Of a stretch of DNA of 64,000 nt, positions 1 through 5,999 are shown piece by piece. The stretch comes from Halomonas aestuarii. GTDB taxonomy: Bacteria; Pseudomonadota; Gammaproteobacteria; Pseudomonadales; Halomonadaceae. The stretch covers positions 1,240,001-1,304,000 of the forward strand of contig NZ_CP018139.1 of the NCBI RefSeq assembly GCF_001886615.1, read 5' to 3'. Numbering within the stretch: position 1 is the first letter of the stretch; every line of letters begins with the position of its first letter. The notes below the pieces were generated by a model. That model saw only the letters and a list, made by a program, of their open reading frames with translations, made no database searches and was not told where the DNA came from. The position numbers and the translations under genes were made by a program.

Positions 1-549
1 CGGCAGCTGGTGGAGGCGCGGATCACGCCGCTGCTGGCCGAACGAGGGCTTCAGCAGGCCCCGCGACTGGTGCAGCCGACCCCCTTCAACACCCTGCTCT
101 GGCGGGTCACCGTGGCCGACGGGGCGCGCTATCACGAGGCCCTGGTGGGCGTGTTCGACGGCGACACCCCGCCGATGCTGGAGACCTACGCCCGCGGCAT
201 CGGGCTGGAGGCGGCGGCCCTGGACAGCCCCCGCGGTCGTCGGCTCGACTGGTTCGCCGGCCCCTTCCTGCGCTACGAGGTGCGCGAACGCGACGGCCGC
301 GACACCCTGGTGGCCACCGACCTGCGGCTCGGCTTCCCGGGCTTCCACCCCTTCGCCTTCACCCTGGCGACCCGCGAGGGGGACGACTGGCAGCCGGTGG
401 CGGTCTCGCAGCAGCTGCCCTCTGCGTCGCGGGGCAACCGCGAGGCGCTGGCCCGGCTCGGCGGTCGCATCCTCAGCCCAGCGCCCATGCTCTGCACCAG
501 CGACTTCGTCCCCCGCGAGTGGCTGATCCGCCGCCCCGGCCCCTGCTGA
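1..549 (+). CDS. C-terminal part of a YdjM/DUF457-type metal-dependent hydrolase (5' truncated by window)
   Basis: The reading frame is open through base 1, so the gene begins before the window; an internal GTG at 10 is not needed as a start. The visible 182 residues resemble the C-terminal half of LexA-regulated YdjM/DUF457 inner-membrane putative hydrolases: a TPFNTLLWRV segment, a WFAGPFLRYEV strand and a TDLRLGFPGFHPFAF block. The membrane-spanning N-terminal half would lie outside. It converges on azoR, with a shared hairpin just after its stop codon. The family assignment is from memory of the motif pattern and is moderately secure; no catalytic role can be stated from this fragment. 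Confidence 0.7.
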   Translation, partial: RQLVEARITPLLAERGLQQAPRLVQPTPFNTLLWRVTVADGARYHEALVGVFDGDTPPMLETYARGIGLEAAALDSPRGRRLDWFAGPFLRYEVRERDGRDTLVATDLRLGFPGFHPFAFTLATREGDDWQPVAVSQQLPSASRGNREALARLGGRILSPAPMLCTSDFVPREWLIRRPGPC

Positions 550-560
550 GGCCCCACACG

Positions 561-590
561 CGAACGGGGTGGCCGTGGCCACCCCGTTCG
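561..590. terminator. Bidirectional hairpin terminator between the YdjM-like gene and azoR
   Basis: A perfect 14-bp inverted repeat (561-574 and 577-590) with a 2-base loop sits between two convergent genes, 12 bases after one stop codon and about 30 bases after the other. There is no long T-run, so it may act as a shared hairpin or RNA-end stabiliser rather than a textbook intrinsic terminator. Confidence 0.7.
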
Positions 591-621
591 CTTCGTGCCT
601 GAGACTACCGCAGTGCGGCGA

Positions 622-1230
622 TCAGAGCCTGGGCACCAGGCTATCGATGGCCTGCTTGGCCTCCTTGAGCGCCGCCTCGCGATGGGCCTCGCCCTTGGCG
701 AGCCCTTCGGCGTACACCACGTCCACCTCGGAGATGCCGATCAGGCCCAGCATGCCCTTGAGGTGTGGCGTCTGGCTGTCCATGGGGGTGCCGGCATACT
801 GGCCGCCCCGGGCCGCCAGGATCACCGCCCGCTTGCCCTCGATGAGCCCCTGGGGCCCCTTTTCGGTGTACTGGAAGGTCTGGCCGGAGCGCATCACCCG
901 GTCGAACCAGGCCTTGAGCTGGGAGGGCACGCCCAGGTTGTAGAGCGGCACGGCCAGCACGACGACGTCGTGGTCGAGGAGCTCGCGGATCAGGTCGTCG
1001 GAGCGGGCGGCCATCTCGCGCTGCTCGGCGGAGCGCTTCTCGGGCGGCACCTGCCAGCTGGCGAGTTCCGGCTGGGTCAGGTGCGGCAGGTCGTCGGCCA
1101 CCAGATCGCGGTGGGAGACCTCCAGGCCCTCGCGCTCGGCGGCGCGGTCCTGGAAGTACCTGGCCAGGGCGATGGACTGGCCGTTCTCGCCGAGGATCGA
1201 CGAGGTGAGGATGAGGGCACGGGTGGTCAT
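622..1230 (-). CDS. azoR: FMN-dependent NADH-azoreductase (AzoR family)
   Basis: The 202-residue protein has the usual AzoR length and flavodoxin-like fold. Near the N-terminus is the phosphate-binding stretch SSILGENGQSIALA, around residue 95 the family signature VPLYNLGVPSQLKAWFDRV, and near residue 140 the FMN-contacting AARGGQY. AzoR enzymes are cytosolic homodimers that reduce azo and quinone substrates with NADH through a ping-pong mechanism, usually as quinone or thiol-stress defence. The start has a plausible upstream GGAGA (in the complement). It stands alone, convergent with the truncated gene to its left and followed upstream by the minus-strand lipoprotein gene. Family assignment is secure; the natural substrate is unknown. 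Confidence 0.92.
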   Translation of the reverse strand: MTTRALILTSSILGENGQSIALARYFQDRAAEREGLEVSHRDLVADDLPHLTQPELASWQVPPEKRSAEQREMAARSDDLIRELLDHDVVVLAVPLYNLGVPSQLKAWFDRVMRSGQTFQYTEKGPQGLIEGKRAVILAARGGQYAGTPMDSQTPHLKGMLGLIGISEVDVVYAEGLAKGEAHREAALKEAKQAIDSLVPRL

Positions 1231-1331
1231 GGCAATCTCCTGTAACCGTAAGCGGTAATGAAGGCCATTCTACGTGCACGAATTGCAACGAAAAGCGCAA
1301 ATATATGCCGGTTTCGTTCGATAGAAACGAA

Positions 1332-1360
1332 AGAAAGGGCGCCGGGGCGGCGCCCTTTCT
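1332..1360 (-). terminator. Rho-independent terminator of the MliC-type lipoprotein gene
   Basis: A perfect 13-bp inverted repeat (1332-1344 and 1348-1360, 3-base loop) begins two bases beyond the minus-strand stop codon at 1363. In the minus-strand direction it is followed by a T-rich stretch, as expected of an intrinsic terminator. Confidence 0.85.
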
Positions 1361-1362
1361 CC

Positions 1363-2127
1363 TCAGGGCGCGATGCCCTGGCCGCAGCCAAGCAACTGTT
1401 CGCCGTCGATGGTCAGGGTGACCCGGGCCGGGAAGGGCTGACCGCTCATGCCGTCGAAGCAGGCCCGGGCCTCCAGGCGCAGCTCGAAGGGCGTGTCGGC
1501 CCGGCCGCTGGCCAGGATCATGCGCCCCTCGTCGTTGTCCAGGGTGGTCACCCGGTAGGGCAGGGTCAGCTCACGGGCGCCGTAGTCCAGCAGCAGGGTG
1601 ACCTCGGGTCGGTCGCTTGACAGGTTGACCACCCAGCCGGGCTCGTTGCCGCGGGCGTGGAACATGATGCCCGGGCGCTCCTGGCGGGTCAGGACCTCGC
1701 GGGTCATGTCCCGGGTGCAGTCGAGCCGCCCGGTGGCGCTCTCCACGACGGCCTCATTGCCCTTGTTCCAGACGCTCAGGTCGCCCTGCTGATAGCGGGC
1801 GCCGCTGGCCACCACGGCCGGTTGCAGTCGGTAGGCCCCGTGGGCGGACCAGAGCCGCAGCTCCTCGTCGGTGGCCGCCGTGACCAGGTCCTGGGCGGGC
1901 GTGCAGCGCCAGGCGGTAAGCGCCGACGCCTCCCCGGGGAAGAAGGCCGAGGGCATCAGGGGCGCGGCCGGCGTCGCCGGGGAGGCCTCGCCCCCGGGGG
2001 CCGCGCGGCGATCGGCGATCTCGGGGCGCGTGGCGTCCCCCGGGGGCGTGGCGGCGCAGCCGGCCAGCAGGAGGGCGGCGCCCATCAGGGCGAGGGCGTG
2101 GGCAGGGGAAGCGGGATGACGAGACAT
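1363..2127 (-). CDS. Outer-membrane lipoprotein with COG3650 and MliC (lysozyme inhibitor) domains
   Basis: This 254-residue protein starts with a lipoprotein signal peptide: a hydrophobic stretch ending in the lipobox LLAGC near residue 24. A Pro/Ala-rich linker follows. Around residues 70-125 lies a MliC-like domain (WRCTPAQDLVTAA, a YQQGDLSVWNKGNEA-type block and a paired Cys). The C-terminal half (FHARGNEPGWVVNLSSDR to the end) matches the COG3650 putative membrane protein family. MliC proteins inhibit C-type lysozyme from the periplasmic face of the outer membrane. The fusion order COG3650 plus MliC is known in gammaproteobacteria, and here MliC appears N-terminal. Expected location is the periplasmic side of the outer membrane. 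Inhibitory activity is inferred. Confidence 0.75.
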   Translation of the reverse strand: MSRHPASPAHALALMGAALLLAGCAATPPGDATRPEIADRRAAPGGEASPATPAAPLMPSAFFPGEASALTAWRCTPAQDLVTAATDEELRLWSAHGAYRLQPAVVASGARYQQGDLSVWNKGNEAVVESATGRLDCTRDMTREVLTRQERPGIMFHARGNEPGWVVNLSSDRPEVTLLLDYGARELTLPYRVTTLDNDEGRMILASGRADTPFELRLEARACFDGMSGQPFPARVTLTIDGEQLLGCGQGIAP

Positions 2128-2371
2128 AGGGGCTCCTTGCGATGCGGCGATGTTCCCTGAGCCCGCAGCATACCAGCCACCCGCCCCTCGTGCGCCGGGC
2201 AGCGGCTCAACGCTGGCCCGGAAAACAGGCCAACGCGGCCCGCGTCATCTCGAAGCTCGCAGCGAGGCGCGGGTCGCCGGGCACATGAGCCAGCGTCATG
2301 GGAAGGTCCCGTCGGCGTGAACGATGCCGGACGCCTCGCTGGCCACGAGGAGTGAATCAAACTAAACTTCA

Positions 2372-2386
2372 TCATCTTCAAGATGA
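2372..2386. promoter_or_regulatory. 15-bp perfect palindrome immediately upstream of metR (candidate operator)
   Basis: TCATCTT-C-AAGATGA reads as 7-bp inverted arms around a single base, ending 16 bases before the metR start codon. An outer TGAA (2353-2356) and TTCA half-sites nearby resemble the TGAA/TTCA halves used by MetR, but the canonical TGAA-N5-TTCA spacing is not exact. Position suggests autoregulation. Confidence 0.5.
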
Positions 2387-2401
2387 ACCAGGCTCACCCT
2401 C

Positions 2402-3316
2402 ATGCTCGAACTTCGCCACCTGCGCACCCTGGTCGCCCTGCGCGATGCCGGCTCCCTGGTGGAGGCCGCCGAACGCGTGCACCTGACCCAGTCGGCGCTT
2501 TCCCACCAGATCAAGGACCTGGAGGAGCGGCTGGGCAGCCCGCTGTTCCTGCGCAAGACCCGGCCGGTGGAGTTCACCCGGGCCGGCACGCGGCTGCTGA
2601 CCCTGGCCGAACAGGTCCTGCCGCTGGTGCGCATGGCCGAGCGCGACCTGGCGCGGCTGGCCGGCAACGAGCAGGGGCGCCTGCACATGGCCATCGAGTG
2701 CCACAGCTGCTTCCAGTGGCTGATGCCCACCGTCGACCACTTTCGCGACCACTGGCCGGAGGTGGAGATCGACATCCCCGGTGGCCACCACTTCGACCCG
2801 CTGCCGGCCCTGGCGCGCGAGCAGCTCGACCTGGTGATCACCGCCGACCCCCAACCGCTGCCCGGGATCCACTACGAGCCGCTGTTCCGCTACGAGGGGC
2901 TGCTGGCGGTGGCCCGCCAGCACCCGCTGGCGGGCCGGTCCTTCGTCACCCCCGAGGAGCTCGCCGAGCAGACCCTGATCACCTACCCGGTGGAGCACTC
3001 CCGGCTCGACGTCTTCACCCAGTTCCTCGACCCCGCCGGGGTGCATCCCCGGGAGGTACGCACCGCCGAGCTCACCATCATGATGATGCAGCTGGTCGCC
3101 AGCGGCCGCGGCGTCTGCGCGCTGCCCAACTGGGCGCTGACCGAGTACCTGGAGCGGGACTACGTCAAGGCCGTGGCCCTGGGCGAGAAGGGGGTGTGGA
3201 GCACCCTGTTCGCGGCGATCCGCGAGGACACCCGCGGGGCGCCCTGGATGGAGGACTTCCTGCGCACCGCCCGGGAGACCTCCTTCGCGGTGCTGGAGGG
3301 GATCAGGCCGGCGTAG
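2402..3316 (+). CDS. metR: LysR-type regulator MetR (methionine biosynthesis)
   Basis: The 304-residue LysR-family protein has an N-terminal winged helix-turn-helix (residues 1-60, including LVEAAERVHLTQSALSHQI) and a periplasmic-binding-like effector domain. The run AIECHSCFQWLMP followed by GGHHFDP is characteristic of MetR, the homocysteine-responsive activator of metE, metF and related genes; E. coli MetR is 317 residues. No methionine gene is adjacent; the upstream neighbour is the divergent lipoprotein gene. The ATG at 2402 starts the conserved MLELRHLRTL sequence, and no strong Shine-Dalgarno is visible. The stop codon overlaps the convergent histidine kinase gene by 14 bp. Confidence 0.88.
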   Translation: MLELRHLRTLVALRDAGSLVEAAERVHLTQSALSHQIKDLEERLGSPLFLRKTRPVEFTRAGTRLLTLAEQVLPLVRMAERDLARLAGNEQGRLHMAIECHSCFQWLMPTVDHFRDHWPEVEIDIPGGHHFDPLPALAREQLDLVITADPQPLPGIHYEPLFRYEGLLAVARQHPLAGRSFVTPEELAEQTLITYPVEHSRLDVFTQFLDPAGVHPREVRTAELTIMMMQLVASGRGVCALPNWALTEYLERDYVKAVALGEKGVWSTLFAAIREDTRGAPWMEDFLRTARETSFAVLEGIRPA

Positions 3317-4919
3317 GGACGCTGCGCGGCAGCAGCAGGGTGAAACGCGCCCCGCCCAGCTCGGGGCTGGCATCCACCATCACGCTGCCGCCGTGCCAGG
3401 CCATGACCTTCTGCACGATGGAGAGCCCCAGGCCGTAGCCACCCGAGCGACGGGTGCGGCTGTCGTCGAGGCGGGCGAAGGGCTTGAAGACCTCCGTGCG
3501 CGCCGCGGCGGGGATGCCGGGGCCGTCGTCCTCCACGTCCAGGCGTACCAGCCGTGGTTCCCCCTCGAGGCGGATCACCACCCGGCTGCGGGCATGGCGA
3601 CAGGCGTTGGCCACCAGGTTCTGCAGCGCACGCTGCATGTAGCGCGGTTCGGCCTGGACCTCCACCTCCGGCCCCTCGACCAGCTCGATGCTTATATTCC
3701 CATGGAGCTTCCTCAGGGCCTCGATGACCCGCTGCGCCATGGCACGGCAGTCGACCAGCGAGGTCTCGAGCTCCACGCCGTTGGCCGCCTCGCTGCCCAG
3801 CCGGGCGTAGGTGAGGATCTCGTCGATCAGTTCGTCGAGTTCGGTGATGTCGCCGTCGACGCCCTCGAGCTGGCGGCGGATCGCGGGATCGTCGGTCATG
3901 TCCTCGACCATCTGCACCGCGAAGCGGATGCGCGCCACCGGGGTGCGCAGTTCATGGGAGACGGCCCGGATCATGTCCTGCTGGGCGCGCAGCAGCGACT
4001 GCACCTGGGTCGCCATGCCGTTGAAGGCCATCCCCAGGCGGCCGAGGAAGTCACCGCTCTCCACCTTGACCCGGGTATCCAGGCGCCCGCCGGCGATGCG
4101 GGTGGCGGCGAGCTCCAGCCGCGCCATGCGGGCCTCCACGCCGCGCACGATCAGGTAGATGATCGCCGCCAGCACGCTGAGCAGCAGCACCAGCAGCAGC
4201 AGCTGCAGCGGGAGGGGCAGCGGCTCGAAGGCCTGCACCGGGCCGACGGCCAGCCAGCGCGATTGCGGGTCCTTGCCGGGCATCAGGCGATACATCGCCA
4301 TGGACAGGCGGCCCGGCAGCAGGCGGATGACCACCTCCCCCTCGGCCAGGCGCGCCAGCTGCCGGGTATCCAGCCCCTCGGGCGGGCTCTCGCTGAGCTG
4401 CAGGGGAATGCTGTCCCCGGCCATCCGCTCGAGCTGCCCACGACGCTCGCCGGCCGGCACCTGGATCAGCCACTCGGCGAACAGCTCGGTGAGCCCGCGC
4501 AGCTGCTGTTCGCTGATGCTCGCCACGTCCACCTCGAGGATCTGCTCCTGGTCGGTCAGCAGGCGGCGCAGGCGCCAGCCATGCTCCCCCTGGGGTGTGA
4601 CCAGCACGCGGCCCGCCTGCAGGCGCGTGCGGGAGAAGTAGTTCAGGGAGCGGGACTCGATGGGCACCAGCCGCAGGGTCATGTCGAGCTGCTGGGAGCG
4701 GGCCGACAGCCACGCCCCTCGCCCCGCCTCGGGCAGCGACTCGACCCAGCGGGTCAGCACCCGCATCGGCGGCTCGACCAGCTGCTCGCGGTAGTGCTCG
4801 CGCCTGACCTGGTCGACCATGGCCATCCCCAGCAGGGCCAGGCCGAAGGTCAGCACCAGCGCCAGGGCCAGCAGGACATAGACGCGCAGGAAGGTGCTGT
4901 CGGCCAGCATCCGACGCAT
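3303..4919 (-). CDS. Sensor histidine kinase, RstB-like
   Basis: A 538-residue inner-membrane kinase. Transmembrane segments lie at about 11-35 and 236-258, flanking a ~200-residue periplasmic sensor domain. A HAMP linker follows (about 258-312), then the dimerisation/phosphoacceptor helix with SHELRTPVARIRF (His322), an N-box (LQNLVANACRHA) and G-boxes (DDGPGIP, GYGLGLSIV). All kinase motifs are intact. It lies 3 bp downstream of its partner regulator, so the two are co-transcribed and likely translationally coupled. Similarity to E. coli RstB is supported by the HAMP-HisKA layout and the RstA-like partner; the stimulus is unknown. Its 3' end overlaps metR by 14 bp in convergent orientation. 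Confidence 0.9.
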   Translation of the reverse strand: MRRMLADSTFLRVYVLLALALVLTFGLALLGMAMVDQVRREHYREQLVEPPMRVLTRWVESLPEAGRGAWLSARSQQLDMTLRLVPIESRSLNYFSRTRLQAGRVLVTPQGEHGWRLRRLLTDQEQILEVDVASISEQQLRGLTELFAEWLIQVPAGERRGQLERMAGDSIPLQLSESPPEGLDTRQLARLAEGEVVIRLLPGRLSMAMYRLMPGKDPQSRWLAVGPVQAFEPLPLPLQLLLLVLLLSVLAAIIYLIVRGVEARMARLELAATRIAGGRLDTRVKVESGDFLGRLGMAFNGMATQVQSLLRAQQDMIRAVSHELRTPVARIRFAVQMVEDMTDDPAIRRQLEGVDGDITELDELIDEILTYARLGSEAANGVELETSLVDCRAMAQRVIEALRKLHGNISIELVEGPEVEVQAEPRYMQRALQNLVANACRHARSRVVIRLEGEPRLVRLDVEDDGPGIPAAARTEVFKPFARLDDSRTRRSGGYGLGLSIVQKVMAWHGGSVMVDASPELGGARFTLLLPRSVPTPA

Positions 4920-4922
4920 GGA

Positions 4923-5636
4923 TCAGCCATCCCTGACGAAGAGGTAGCCCTTGCTGCGCACCGTCTTGATGCGGTGCGGCTGGTTGGGATCGTCGCCGAT
5001 CTTGGGACGAATGCGCGAGACTCGCACGTCGATGGAGCGATCCTGACCGTCGTAGCGGATGCCGCGCAGGCGGTCGAAGATCTCCTCGCGGGTCAGCACC
5101 CGGCCGGCATTGCTGGCCAGCAGCCACAGCAGGTCGAACTCGGCACTGGTCAGGTCGATGCGCTCGCCGTCGAGCCAGGCCTCGCGGGTCGCGTTGTCGA
5201 TGACCAGGTCGGCGAAGGCCAGGCGGGTCTCCTCGCCGAGGACGCCCGGCTCCGAGCGACGCAGCAGGGCCCGCATGCGCGCCAGCAGCACCCTGGGCTG
5301 CACCGGCTTGGGCACGTAGTCGTCGGCGCCCATCTCGAGCCCCAGCACCTGGTCCATGTCGTCGGTGCGGGCGGTGAGCATCATGATCGGGCCGAGGTAG
5401 TCGCCGCGCACCCGACGGCAGATCGACAGCCCATCCTCGCCGGGCAGCATCAGGTCGAGAATCACCAGGTCCGGCTGCAGGGAGAGAATGCGCTCGACCC
5501 CGCGGGCGCCGTCGGCCTCGAGAGTGACCCGGAAGCCGTTGGCTTCCAGGTAGTCGCGGGTCAGACCGGCCAGCCGCTCATCGTCCTCGATGATCAGCAC
5601 ATGGTCCTGATCCTGGTCTTGCACGCTGTCGTTCAT
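4923..5636 (-). CDS. OmpR/PhoB-family response regulator, RstA-like
   Basis: With the start chosen at 5636 the protein has 237 residues. The receiver domain carries the acidic pocket EDD (17-19), phosphoacceptor Asp61 in LVILDLMLPGEDG, and the KPVQP lysine. The C-terminal winged helix ends in VRSKGYLFV, typical of OmpR-type DNA-binding domains. The stretch GLEMGADDYVPKPVQPRVLLARMRALL reads very much like RstA. In-frame upstream ATGs at 5648 and 5696 are possible; 5636 gives the usual N-terminus length before the receiver, although an AGAGG abuts it unusually closely. It precedes and drives the adjacent sensor kinase gene. Confidence 0.9.
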   Translation of the reverse strand: MNDSVQDQDQDHVLIIEDDERLAGLTRDYLEANGFRVTLEADGARGVERILSLQPDLVILDLMLPGEDGLSICRRVRGDYLGPIMMLTARTDDMDQVLGLEMGADDYVPKPVQPRVLLARMRALLRRSEPGVLGEETRLAFADLVIDNATREAWLDGERIDLTSAEFDLLWLLASNAGRVLTREEIFDRLRGIRYDGQDRSIDVRVSRIRPKIGDDPNQPHRIKTVRSKGYLFVRDG

Positions 5637-5839
5637 CCTCTGTTCCATCCTGGCGGGCAGGTGATCGATACGCGGCCTCCCGCTGCCGGGAGCCAACGCC
5701 TTTGGCTAAAGGATACCCGAAAACCGCGACGGCGCCTTCCCGTGGCGAGATGACAACAGTAGGTGTCGCCAGGGCCCAACCATGGGGCTTCGCGGCACGC
5801 CCGATTCTGCCCCCCGGAAGGCCACAGCCCGTCCACAGG

Positions 5840-5848
5840 TTATCCACT
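5840..5848 (+). promoter_or_regulatory. DnaA-box-like site upstream of nrdA
   Basis: TTATCCACT matches the 9-bp DnaA box TTATCCACA in 8 positions. It lies 16 bp upstream of the first NrdR box and about 150 bp upstream of the nrdA start. DnaA is known to act on the E. coli nrdAB promoter, so the placement is meaningful, but a single 8/9 match can arise by chance. Confidence 0.45.
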
Positions 5849-5864
5849 TGATGAAGGCGAAAAA

Positions 5865-5911
5865 GCACACTATCTTGTGCCTCATTCCGGCACGAACACT
5901 ACATCATGTGC
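5865..5911 (+). promoter_or_regulatory. Pair of NrdR boxes controlling nrdAB
   Basis: Two 16-bp dyads, GCAC-N8-GTGC at 5865-5880 and ACAC-N8-GTGC at 5896-5911, are separated by 15 bp, so their centres lie 31 bp (three helical turns) apart. That architecture, and the AC-rich arms, match the known NrdR operator pairs ahead of ribonucleotide reductase genes. NrdR is a nucleotide-sensing repressor, so nrdAB transcription is expected to fall when dATP is high. The rest of the 5637-5999 gap shows no gene. Confidence 0.85.
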
Positions 5912-5999
5912 CCTTAGCAACCACTTCCACAGCTGTCAACCGTCGCCCGAGAGGCGACCGTCGACCACAGGATTCACCCAGTCAGGGACCCCCGGCGCC

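Noticed and set aside
3393-5753. A 786-residue plus-strand open frame antisense to the two-component pair
   Set aside because: Same cause; it shows no domain and overlaps two genes with complete kinase and response-regulator motifs.
5763-5999. 79-residue N-terminal extension of NrdA
   Set aside because: It runs through the NrdR boxes and has no similarity to NrdA; homology begins at the ATG at 6000.
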